DNA of 64,000 bases, from assembly GCF_036669915.1 (NCBI RefSeq), contig NC_089319.1:18845885-18909884 (forward strand). The letters run 5' to 3'. Shown piece by piece: positions 12,042-24,100 of this stretch; positions within the stretch are counted from its first letter, which is position 1; every line of letters begins with the position of its first letter. Both the position numbers and the translations under genes were made by a program. The notes beneath the pieces are model-generated. The model made no database searches and was not told the DNA's origin. It saw nothing but the letters and a program-made list of their open reading frames with translations. This DNA is from Pocillopora verrucosa (lineage: Eukaryota; Cnidaria; Anthozoa; Scleractinia; Pocilloporidae).

Positions 12042-12600
12042 TGGGACGATGGTCTCTCTACTTCTATAAAGTTTTCTTGCAGCTCAAAACAATTCACCAT
12101 GTACTGGAAAAAGGATCGCAAAGTTTAAAGACATTCAGTTTGGCAGAACCCTATTCTTACAGCTGAAGTTTGATTTTGGTAGAAAACTTCGCGGCATGTA
12201 TCTTTTATGACTTTATCGGAAAGTTGACCCACTTAGTTAAGAGTAGCATTTCCTATGCAGTTGCAAATCGGTGATAGCAATTGTTAAAACTCAAGTGAGA
12301 AAACTGTCTCTGCTCTCCTGAGTATGGCTTACAAACAGTTTGCACATGCAAAACAACTAACTTAAGTCGGAAGCTTTCGTTTAATTTTACCATTTTGTTA
12401 TTGTTAATGAGTAGGGCAAAGAGAATAGCCACTTTTGTAGGACATCAGTCAAGTCATATTTGGTCTTCACATTTGTTTTTGGCAAGCGTTTGGGGCTTTA
12501 AGTGCAGTGCTTTGAGACAGCGTTTGATATGCTAAATAGCAGTGTATCCAGAAAATCATGGAGAGTGCAAGAGCAGCAACAAACTAAGATTGTTTATCAG
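12042..12600. repeat. 3' flank of the LRAT gene, duplicated at 985-1560
   Basis: Collinear, diverged match to 985-1560 (see that entry). It probably includes the 3' UTR of the LRAT-domain gene. Confidence 0.65.
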
Positions 12601-13092
12601 ATGTGTATCTCCTGGGTAGACATATTAAAAGGATATGCAATGTAACTCTTTGTGGCATTACAACTCTGGGACATCAAAAGAAATAGTACGAACAGCGATG
12701 ATTTTCACAGCACAATGGAACCTTTTTTCGTAGAACAGCCCTATTTGGGGGATACAAAATTCATTTCCAACTGTAAAGTGCCCCCACTGAGTGCAGTTCA
12801 ATACGCTCATTCAATACTCTCATGAGTGCATACCGTATAGTTTTGGAGTATGGCGCTGGTTACCTATCAAATAAGAAAAAGCTTATACTGAAAATGGTGA
12901 GCAGAGCGAGAAAATATTCTATCAATATTCTTGCATCTGGTACTCTCTAATTAGTGGTAAAAAAGAGAAAAAAAACCCAAAAAAATAAACAAAAATACAC
13001 CCTTCGCGCCCATGCACACATTTTGAACATAGCACGACCCTTTGCGAAAGGCTACATCAGTGGAAAAACAAATTAAAAACCTCTCAATACAT
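12601..13092. other. Intergenic, no recognisable gene
   Basis: Space between the LRAT-domain gene (+) and the WBP11 stop codon (-), two convergent genes. An A-rich stretch lies at about 12959-13000. WBP11 3' UTR probably occupies the right end. Confidence 0.5.
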
Positions 13093-16000
13093 TTACAAAA
13101 GTCCTTGCATTTCTTTCATAAAAAGCGCGTACGCATCGTCTTTAGTGCCAGTTTCAGCAACCTTTGGTTGTGAAACTTGTTGCGGTATACTCTCAACAGT
13201 CTCTGAGACGGCTCCCGACGGCCGAAGTTTTGCTTTACTCTTCGGTTGTTCTCGTTTGACTCGTAGAGCAGTTGGTACTAGTTTTGTTAGTTCTGCTTGT
13301 GTGTTCCTCAGTTGCGGTTTGGCGCTGATCGTTGCTGTTGCCTCTTTGCTTATCGTTGCACCTGTTTAAAGAAAGTGGAAACTGTAAGAGGAACTTTTTA
13401 ATTCTTTCGTGACTATAAGTGAACGTCTGCAGTTATACGGAATAAACCTTAATACAGACTTTTAGGAGTACTGTAAAAGTTCCGCTGATGGGTTCTTGCA
13501 AGAACAATGAACAGTCGTTTTTGCAGGGCAAAACAAACAACACTAAATTTAAATAACGATGAGAAGCGTCACGAGAGCCAGAGTATCGTCCATTTCTGAA
13601 CATGTTATAAATTAAAATGACTTCACCGCAACGTGAAATTAGACATTCAAGCTTTCATTAGAATGGCGACACACTATCGCCCCATACCGTCTATTTAATA
13701 TTTAAACATCAATAAGTATTAAGACGGAATGGCTTATTCAAAATATCTTCTAGAATCTTGAACGTAACATTCACTTTCTTGTCAGTGTCACCTCTGAAAC
13801 TGGTCCCATGTTAAAGTGTTGAAAAAAGGCCGTACGAACAATGGATCTATTCCGACCTATGTTAAAAATATAGTGTACCTTTTCCAACTTCTCCAGCTGG
13901 GTTGGCCATAGGAGGTTTGCTTATAAAAGTTGGGGGTGCAGATAAAACTGCTCCATGTGGGGGAGGGGGCATCATACCAGGGGGAGGGCCAGGGGGTCTT
14001 GGCATGCCAGGTCTCACAGGTGGCATTGGCATTGGCTGTTGCATTAGAGGCCTGGGCCCTCTTGCCATAGCATGCGCCATTATATTAGGTGGTAACCCTG
14101 GGGGTGGACCAGGAGGGACCATGCCAGGCATCCCTGGAGGAGGGCCTGGGGGTCTGCCAGGCGGTGGGCCAGGAGGAAACATTCTTGGGGGTGGGGCTCT
14201 GATCTGAAAGTTTGGCTGAATGGGTAGACTTCCAGGCTGCTGACTTCCAGGTAGGGGAAGCTGTCCAGGAGGTGGGCCAGGTGGTGGCCCTGGAGGTTGG
14301 GGTTGACCTGTCTGTGTCATAGTTTTTCTGGATTGATCTCCTTCATTGCCTGCTTCCTGCTGTGTAAGGGCATAAAATTAAGTCAGAAGTTTGTGTCTCT
14401 TCAAGGTGCAAGATCACAGATAGTTCAACAGGAAACCTCTCACTACAGTGATCCTTGAAGACAGAAAATTCCCTTAATTCCCTTTTAGCTGCACAGTTTT
14501 TGCCTTTTTGTGTTTGTATTTAACATGATGGTTCCCAAACAAGAACCAACAGTTGCAATGCTAAAAAGTATAAATCAAATCAAGAATGGAAACAGCACAT
14601 GGGAGACAATATGATCTGAAAAAGATAAAAGCCTACAAGCAGTCAGAAACAGAACATTTCATAAGGAGTGTTCCTGGTAATGGCAGAGTACTTAAATTAA
14701 AACTACTCACTGGTTTATCAGGGAGGGGTTGGCCTGCCATTTTAAGAAGAAAGTCTTGTATTGAAGTGGTACCAGCGCCTTTTGAGGACTGGCTCTCACC
14801 CCCACTATTTTCAACTTCATCTGCAAACCTCACAGTTCTTTGGCGCTCTCCCATTTCTGCAAACAGCAAAACCATAAAACTCCACTTTTGCTTAAAACAT
14901 ATTTAATGATTTTTAGCAGAGCCACTGTAGAACTTATAACTCCAACAAAATATGGTGAACCTAGCTGGCTGCAAAAAAAAAAAAGCATTTCATAAGAAAA
15001 CCTTGCATTATGGCTGCACCTGTACATACTTAAATCTTTCCAAACATTTTATGGTCTCTTTTTTCAAACTGTTAATTTTAATTTAACGAAACCAGTAAAA
15101 ATCAATTGCAGTAATTGGAACTCTGAGTTTAGCCTTAGCTTGATCAAAATATTGTCAAAAACCTTTATCTCCTTCACTGTCATCCATGCCATCATCTCTG
15201 CTGTTTCGTCTGTCTCCAAGTGGTTGGCCATCTCCAGCATCTCCCTCCAATCTTCCAAGTGGAACAGCAGGATCATACTCCTCTTCCTCACCTCCTGATT
15301 CACTGGTGCTCCCTTCACTGTCATCATCATCATCATACTGACCACTTTCCATGTCCTCAGGTGCTATTCCAGGGGGGAGGGGTGGGGGAGCACTCATTGG
15401 TGGTATACCTGGTGGGGGGCCTGGTGGAGGACCAGGTGGGATCATTCCTGAGGGGCGTTTTGGTGGAGGCCCAGGAGGAGGACCTGGGGGGATCAAACCT
15501 GGAGGAAGGGGCCTAAAGTATGTAAGGAAACAAGAGTGTTTTATTGGTAGAGAATCTAAAAAACTCACTAAAATCTTTTTAGCATGTGATTCACAGCTGC
15601 AAAGATTTGTTTGCCAGTAATTGTACTGTGGGTACTGGGTAATTGTAACTTCTGGGGAGTTAGCCAAGGATTAGCTTACACTTGTTATAAGTATTAAATA
15701 GAGTTTGCAAAGACCTCTTTTTTCTGAGTTTTGGTTATAAAACCCTGTTTGACCTCTGTAATACAAGAAAACTTCTTCATGGCAGATCACAAAATCAATT
15801 TTCAATAGATACATGTACACAGTATAAAATTGCACAATGATCAGCTACTCACAGTTGTCCAGGTAAGGGTCCAGGAAGAGGGATATCACTTGGCATTAAC
15901 ATTCCTAACAGTTATGAACAAGTTAAGAGTTAATCAGTGCTACAGAGAACAATAAAGACGGAGTGATATGGATACACACTACACAACAGTGTGGACATAA

Positions 16001-19000
16001 CATGAGTAACAAAAAAATTTCTCTTTTATCTTAACTACAAACTCATTTAAAAAACTCAGAATTCTCCTTTACAGAGAGTATGATACCTGCATGGGGAAGA
16101 GGGATGTTTGGTGGCAGAGGGATGTCAGGTGGCATTCTTGCTTCCTGGAAGATAACAGAGTACATGTGCATGTGTCACATCAAGGAAAATGTGAAGAAAA
16201 ATCTTGGAGCTTTTCAATACACTTTTGTCCCAGGTACACGAACCTGAGTTTAAGACATGCCATACAATTATAGTGTCTTTCTCTAAATGTTTCTTCTACA
16301 AAAAAATCCTCTGTGGTTATTAGCTCAAGTTTATATCCTTCATTATCCTTTTCCCTAATTTTTTTTTAATCACCCTCCTCTAGTGTTTTTGCCATGGGTG
16401 AATTCAGAAAATTAAGGAAGACCTGATGAAAATGTAGTCTTCTCCTAACCCACAGGACAAAAATACACACTTGACAGAAAGTTGGTTGATAAGTACTCTT
16501 TCAAGTCAGGGTTGAACTGACCTCCTTTTGTTCCTGTTAAATCTGCCAGTTTTCTAATTGCACTGTCAGTTTAAATTCTCTATTTAATTGTACATTGTAC
16601 CCACACCTACCTCTGCTAGAGCTTTTTGTCGTATTTCTGAAAAAGATAATAAATGATGTTTTTTTTCTGGCAAATACATGTATCTGTTCTCAATAAAGAT
16701 CTTACGGCAGAGATAAACCATCACAGAGAATCAATTAGGGGCCATTTTGCTAAAATGATGGATATGTTTGCAGTACAAGTGTCATGTCTATCTTACAGTT
16801 ACCATTGGTTTTCTTTAAATGTGCTTGAGCATTTCAAGATTTCTTTTCTTAATTTCTTGTGTGAAATGCTGAAATGAGGTCTGAAGCAAGATCACAGGTG
16901 AGATCTGTGTTTGGTAGGAAGATCAAAATTGTAAAGTTTGTCAAACAAGGAGGCTGAATCAGCATGTGCAAAAATAGCAGTTTGCTGTTTGTCAAAAAGA
17001 TTAGGAGCATGGGGACTGTGATACAAAATAGGCAGCACAATGTAATACTTCCAAACTGAAAATTTGAGCCACAAGCATTCAGAATAGCTGGCACATTTAT
17101 CAGAGTAGATGGTGAAATGCACCAACTGTCAGCTTAGCTTGAAAACCCTTCATTTGTGCTTAGTTCATTTTTTTCTGAAGGACAATTTTAAAAGCCAAAG
17201 ATCTCAAAAAAAAAAATCTCTGTCACAGAGATACTGATAAGCCTGTTTGCAGCTAAAACAAGATCAAGAAACTTGACAGCCTGAACTAACATACAAGTAT
17301 CGGTATAAACATGTCAAGGTAGCAGCAAAAATTTATAAAATGTGATCTACTCTGGCAGGCAAAGAAGCCCTCTTAAAAGTTCCTGGTATCAAATATAAAT
17401 TACAGTCTATAAATCAGGATGAAAAAGTTATCCACATTACCATGAGCAGACATTTGAGCCTGTAAACGCTTCCTCTCACTATCAGCGATCAATCTGCAAG
17501 ACAAGTTTGAGTTTCATTAATTCCATAAGATCTTAGATGCAGTTTCATAAGATTTTCTTTCCCACATCATAGAGGGCAGCATATAATTGGAAAAAATCTC
17601 AGGACATCTTAAAGAGTCATTAGAGGTGGCTGAACAACTTCTGCTGCATTAAGTGGCCTAACCTGGCCTAAATGACCTGACCTGAGTAACACTAACATTT
17701 TTGCTTCCCTAGTTGACTGGTGGGAACGTTCAATGATTGTATCACTGAATCACTGAATTGAAGCAAAGTGGCCCACTCTCATTAAAGAAAGTGAGTTCAA
17801 GTTGTCTGTCAACTGCCTGATGCACATTTTACATTTTTCATCATTCATCCCTTACAGTAATATTATGACTGAACAAACTTAGGGCAACAAGGAACCTATT
17901 CTTTTCCCACAGATAAAACAACAATTGCCAAAGTCACAGATTAACTGACCATTTTTTGTTTGTTTTTACTTACTGCCTCATTTGTCCAGAGTGAGATGGA
18001 TCATCTTTCTCCTACAAAAAGTTTCATTAATAACAAATAAGATGTTTCAGGAAACAGGTACAATAACATCATAAGAATGTAAAATATTATGGTCAACAAC
18101 AATCAGAAAAACAAATTTCAGAAAGACTCACATATAGTTTCAACATTCTGTCAAGTGTTTCCTTCAGCTTTCTTTTCTTCTCTTTAAGTGCCTTGTCATT
18201 GGGAAGTGGGACTGGCCCAGCATCAATTTCTAATGATATAGAAAATGCTAAAAATTAATACTGACTTTCTATGTGAAAAAAGAAAGATAAAGATGAAGAT
18301 GAGTAAATGAACTGAAACACAAATACTGATGTCTAATTTCACAGTGACTATATACATTTTATTTAGGTCATAAAAATAATTTAAAGAAATTATTATACAC
18401 AAACTGTTAAAAAAGAAGAATGCTCACGAGGTTTTTTGTACTGGTGTATATGTATTGTGTTAGTTTTAAGGCCTATTTACACGGCACGACTTTGTCGCAT
18501 GCGACAAGCTTACGACAGGCCTACGACATGACTTAAGAGTCGTAAGCGAGTTGTAGGTTTGATTTACACGAAACAATTCGTGTCGTAAGCCTGTCGTAAG
18601 CTTGTCGCATGCGACAAAGTCGTACCGTGTAAATAGGCCCTTAATGAAAACAAAAAGGTTTCATGTCCAAGAATCAGGACACCAAATATAAGGAAGCTAA
18701 AATTTTCAACAACCCTCACATCCCCATTCAAGTACCAAAAACCCTAGAAAACAATGTGGCTTTGAACTTGATCAAAACAAAACCCTCTCTGGTCCAAGAG
18801 CTGTTTTAGAATTGAAATGTGTGGTCCTGACCATGTGAACTCTTTCAGGGGCTTTTTTAAAACATTTTCGCTGATTGGTAATTACATGTCTAATAAAGTA
18901 TTAGACAGTGGAACTATTGACATACAGTGTACACTTTTAACCATTTAATCCCCAAAAAAGATTACCATGTAACTTCTCCCTATAATATCCGTACACTATT

Positions 19001-20404
19001 CAGCAAAAAGGCAATGAGAATACTCAAACCTATCAGATAAAAGTTGTTACACTGATGTAACACCAAATTCTCATAACATATTTACAAGGAAATGTGTAGC
19101 AACTAGAGTGGAGAATTAACAATTAGATCTTGGGAGTTAAAGGGTTAAAAGTGATGTTTGATAATTTGTAAACTCATAGGGCTTTTCAAGACCATTATCT
19201 CTTGATGTGCGCTGTAAAATTCTATCAATTTATTACTTTAAATTAGTTCTGCAAAGAACCAGGTGCAAAAGTGTTACATTACCCATGGTTTCAATTTTCT
19301 CAATTTCCTCTAATATCCTTTGAGGGTCCTTGGATTTTAACACAGCTTCCCGTACCATCTTCCTCTGCTTCTTATTCTAGTGTATGAAAATAAACAAATA
19401 CATGAATTACTTCCTGTTTTAAGTTTTAGAATTTGGAGGCTTGGTATCCAGTGTTTAATGGCTGCTATAGTGCTAAAAGATATTTAAAATCTATTTGAAC
19501 TTCAAGGTGCTGCAGAGAGGACATAAAAACATAAGTACCAAGCTTGAACAAAGCAAAAGTACTTAAGCATGGATTTTCAAAATTTTGTTGAGAACATTTA
19601 AAACATTTAGCATATCTGGTAAAATTTCCGCACAGCCCCATACTAGTGTAATTCAAATCTGTTTTCCCAATGGAAATGTATTGTTTTTGGCATTGTTTTA
19701 TCTAGTCAAGAACTGAATGCATAATGAAGTATGGGGGTGTGCAGAAATTTTATCGCATATCTTTGGCATAGAAGTGAAACATGCACCTGTGTTTATGCTG
19801 CATAGGTCTTTAACAATCCACACATGTGTATTGTTAATTCATGAAATACAGGTAAAAGCATACATGTAGATCAGCTTACAAAAAGTATTGATTTTTTATC
19901 CATCTATATTGAAATAATTATGGAAACAAAAGTCAAACAATCAAGATTTTCTAAGAAGAAAATGGTTATTCGAAAAAAGAAAAAAAAGCCCATTTTTCAC
20001 ATTTGTTCAAACACCTACAACTGTTTTGAGAGGAAGATACAACAAACTCAGGTAAGTTTAATCCTTATGGAATTTAATGACTTGAAAATGAGTAGTCTAA
20101 TTCGTAACTTTCATAGCTGCAGCAGGCTAAACCTCTCGAAATCTGTCATCCAATAAATATTTAAATATTCTCAATCACCAGCATCACAGGCTATGATATC
20201 CATCACACATACCTTCTTCAACTCTCTTTTCCTTGCTTCTTTCCCTTTGAAAAATAACAAAATCCATTAGTACAATGAAAGCTGGAAAACTCAGTGACAG
20301 AAATTGAGTGGAGATGGAAGAATATTTTCAGCCATCTTACTCGCTTGATCAGTGGGGTTCATAAACTTCCCACTCTTTGTCGTTGAAATAGACCGCCTCC
20401 CCAT
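13093..20404 (-). CDS. WBP11: WW domain-binding protein 11 (splicing factor), 13 coding exons
   Basis: Nuclear spliceosome-associated protein (also SIPP1/NpwBP) that binds WW domains and PP1. Exons: 20341-20404, 20213-20244, 19283-19376, 18132-18229, 17974-18011, 17441-17493, 16611-16636, 16087-16144, 15853-15904, 15163-15512, 14711-14856, 13879-14356, 13093-13361. Phases join cleanly to 585 residues (human about 640). The N-terminus MGRRSISTTKSGKFMNP, continuing DQARKEARKRELKK, is diagnostic. Next come basic helices, PDIPLP repeats and polyproline PPGPPPG runs. An acidic DDDDDSE stretch follows, then a VRFADEVE segment of PP1-docking type, and the C-terminal FVPTALRV-like and FMKEMQGLL ends are conserved. 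Two boundaries are less certain: the weak donor GTTTTT after 15163, and an alternative CAG acceptor at 14356/14359. Confidence 0.95.
18466..18644. mobile_element. piggyBac-type MITE with TTAA target duplication
   Basis: The element at 18470-18640 is flanked on both sides by TTAA. Its ends are inverted repeats (GGCCTATTTACACGG and CGTGTAAATAGGCC), and almost the whole element is a long imperfect palindrome with GACTTTGTCGCATGCGACAA in both arms. TTAA duplication is the mark of piggyBac-family transposition. It lies in a WBP11 intron and has no coding capacity. Confidence 0.85.
18937..19148. repeat. TTAACCC-TTTAA... MITE family, copy 1
   Basis: About 210 bp beginning TTAACCATTTAATCCCC and ending TTGGGAGTTAAAGGGTTAA, which are inverted terminal repeats. 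The same interior (AAAGTTGTTA...ACACCAAATT...TACAAGGAAATGT) occurs at 40325-40470. Related copies lie at 21768-21957, 24796-25470, 36846-37055, 39897-40112, 45752-45895 and 62262-62343. It is the commonest repeat of the window. Confidence 0.75.
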
Positions 20405-21110
20405 CTTGCACTAGTGAAAATACAACAAGTAATGTGTTAAATGAAAGGATGGTCAAGTGCTGTTAGTGCAGTCAAACAACATGGCGTCCCCTTAAGCTTT
20501 GCGACCGCGTCTGAGTGAAAGAGCAGCCATGGCCTTCATGATTATTTACTTTTTAAGTAGGGTAGGGTAGGAGGTAGCTTCCGAAAAAATAGTTTTGGAG
20601 TTTAGAAAATTTTGCCCTTTCTTGTGGGTTTTTTTTTTTTGCATTATAGAAGTTAAAGGATGAGAAGAAATTCAATTTAATCCAAACTTTGAATTAAAAT
20701 ATGCAGGATTCGCGATCTACTCAATTCTAATACCTTGACGTTACCCTACCCTGGTAGGAAAATGCTATGTCGCTTCTTATTGTCTGGGTATTTGCGTGCT
20801 TTTGTGTAGTGTCTTTGACTTTTAATTCTTCCAATTTCCTTAGGGACTTATCAAGTGTCTCTCTAATTGATCCTTCCTGTTTATAAATGATTTAAGCTTA
20901 GTCAGACACTTGTCTTTTTGGCGGGCAAAACGACGAAGCTGCTCACTTGTCATAGGTCTGCAAAGTTTAAATAACAATCTGACCGACATGAAAGCTATGG
21001 AAAGCTTTCAAAACGCCTTTGGGGAAATTTAGGCTCCAAAAGTAATTTTTATTGTCTGTGGAGAAGATTGAACGATGTCGTACAATGCGATGTAATCTCG
21101 AGCCTGCACA
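20405..21110. promoter_or_regulatory. Divergent promoter region of WBP11 (-) and the PLC gene (+)
   Basis: The two start codons face away from each other across about 700 bp, so this stretch must hold both 5' UTRs and core promoters. An ACATGGCGTC motif at about 20489-20498 resembles a YY1 site. No TATA box stands out on either side. The rest holds nothing recognisable. Confidence 0.5.
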
Positions 21111-24100
21111 ATGAATTATTTAGAGGGTAGAGCCACAAGGAGTTTGGAGCGGCAGAGAAGCAGAACTACGTTCTCCCAAGAATCAACTGCAGTTGTGAAG
21201 AGTGGATATTTGTGGAAGATTTCTCATCACCCAGGGAGAACTTCATCTCGAAGCAGATACTTTGTCCTAACCAAGAGCTCCCTGGATCATTTCAGAAACC
21301 ATGACAGGGTAAAAGAACAACACATGACATAATGTATTGTATAAGCTAAACTTCATAAACGTTCTCGTGCATTTTCATAGATTTTCGGAAAGATTTACGC
21401 ATAAAGCCATTCTGTTCAAGAACAAAGTTTTAGTCGCAAAAACATTCTGCTTTTTTTTTCATTCTTGTTTTCTTTTATTAAGAAATTGTATGTGTAATGA
21501 TGTATGCCGCTCTATGGAAATCTTGCAAAATTTCCACTTGCGTTGCACAATAACTTGAGTAAAACGTAAAGAATACGAAGCTCCCCAGATATAATCAACT
21601 CAAATAAGTGCTTGATCTTGTTCGGAAATGATCTTGATAAAGATCAGATCATTTTATAGTTAAAAATAATAATTATAATAGGGAGAAAACGAAATTCAGG
21701 GAGTTGGGAGAGATAGATTAAAGCCAATTCTGCAAAATTATATTAACTTTGGAAGAGGGTGAATTTGACATACTAACATAAGTATGCATATTCTCCATAC
21801 TGTTCTTAATACATTTCCCAAGTTGCTGAAAAAGATAATTTGTGTGACAATCAAGAACTTGTCTTGGTGATCATTTTCTTTATCCTTGTGACCGTAAAGT
21901 GTGATTTTTGATTGATCTTGTAGGGAGAAATCACTCTTAGGGGTCAAAGGGTTGAAAAGAGGGAGAAATCTTTCTTTTTCATCTTACTTTGCTTTAAATT
22001 CAGGAAAAAAGTGCCAGGTTTACCTCAGCTTTTTGACAATGCTCTAAACAACTCCTGAATATTGATAATCAAATGATGATCCTTTCTTATTAGGAAAAAC
22101 TCAAGGGAAGTCTTCCATTGGCTGCCATAGATGCTGTGGAGAAGCTGCGAGAAATTAACAACTCCTTAAAGATCACTGGCCCCTTTAAACATCCACTGAT
22201 TTTACAAGCGTCTGGAATAAAAGAATGTCAAGAATGGATAGAGGCCATTGAGAATGGTAAAACAACACTTAAAAAAAAGCAGATTTCATTTGGCCTTGCT
22301 AGTGAAATGTTGCATTTCCCATCATGTAACCCACCCAGTTTTTTGGAAGAAAAAATGTCAGGTTCTATTTTGTTGATCAACATTTTGATTTTGACAATAA
22401 CTTGCATCCTAGATTTTAGGGGAAAAAAATGAAATCAAGACTTGATGTTGTATGGATATTGTTTATATCTGATTTTCTAGTTTGCTTATTATATTGGATA
22501 AGTCTGAGTTGGAAAGACAGTGGTCCTTTTTACAGTTGCGTTCTTGGTTGCCAAGCCTTTGAATGGGAGTGAGGCTAGAGTTAACCTTATTATGATACAA
22601 ATGTTGCTGCTTTTCTAATTGTAATCCACTTTGTTATCATGCCAACTACATACTGGTCTCTATCACAACAAGGTCACCTTCAGCCTTACTCCAAATCAAA
22701 GGCTTGGCAACTAAGTACACAACTGTGAAGTGGCCTATCAGGGAGTTGAGATGTATTTGTAACCAAGCCATCTTACCTTTTACAAACCCAGGCTTCCTTT
22801 GTCAATTTTGTCATTTTCCCTTTTGTTTATTTCTTTCCCTGATGAACCAAAGGAGCTACCTTCTCGAGAGAGAAGGCAATCATGTCATCGTAAAAATGTT
22901 ATGTATTAAATTGCGAATCATAGAGTTATACTGATGAAAATGACACATAGCTTTACATTTTAATATTATGGCAATTTGATATTATTTATATTTAGGAATT
23001 CAGCAGTGGTGTTTAGATTCTGATGCAAACTCATCTTTGCATAAGGAAGATGAAATAGATAGCTTACAATGTTCTTTGAATGCTGCACCAAAGATGAAGG
23101 TACCTGGATGTCTGTCTGTACTGATTAGTGCTGAAGTGAAGTTTATTAAAGTACATGCACTCCATATAAAGACCATCATGTCTGATAGTTGTATTGCAAC
23201 CCAAATACATTGTCATCTGAATAACTGTAAAAATATGTGAATGAGTGGTTTGTCTGCAGTATTTCATAAGCCAGCAAGCCAATTGCATTAAATGAATTTA
23301 TATTTCCATACCAAGTGAAACATCTTTGATTTAGGGCTAAACAGCCATGTGTAATTCTTAGGAAAACTATATTACTTCATGCCCAGGGTCCAGTTGTTCC
23401 AAGGGCAGATAACACTATTCAACGCATAAATCACTGTCCAGTGGATAAGTGTTCATGAAAGGTATTGCATTATTCATGGGATGGAGGTTTATCCAGTTGA
23501 TAGTGTTATCCACCCTTTGAACTACTGGGTACAGGATGCTTTGTATCCAATATAAGAAACATTAACTGATAAGAAACCTTAACTGATCACACAATCCAAC
23601 TCTATTTTAGCTCAAAAATTTACCTTTAGTTACCAGTTACTCCATCTGCATGCTACATTCTAGGGTTAATATCAAGCAGCAAAAAAATCTGCATGCTTTT
23701 ACATTCTATAAGGAGAGCATATAATCTCTAAAATTTATGTGGCGATAATGATAGAAAGTCATCAAAAAGTCATTTGAATCAATATTTATAATTGCTGATA
23801 CATATTTCTTGATTTTTTTTTGTAGATGCTCTATCCTTCTTTGTTTTGCCCTGTTGGTGATGGAGTTTTGATTTCAGGTGAATAATTTGGTTTTGTGTTT
23901 GCTGATGATAACATAGACCGGCATACAGTGACTTATATCGTTAGACCTCATAATATCGTAATATGATTCGTTTTTAGTTGTTTAGGTTATTTTTTATCTT
24001 AGAATCAGTTCTTCATATCTCAATTTAGGACATACCACACAGGTGACTAGAACTCTTTGCATGTACTGATTGCCTAGTTTGGAAGTGATTATCAGCTGAA

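Noticed and set aside
13902-14207. Gly-rich frame on the + strand
   Set aside because: It is the antisense of the polyproline exon of WBP11; the minus-strand reading fits the gene and its splice phases.
15220-15620. Two overlapping + strand frames
   Set aside because: Antisense shadows of the large WBP11 Pro/acidic exon.
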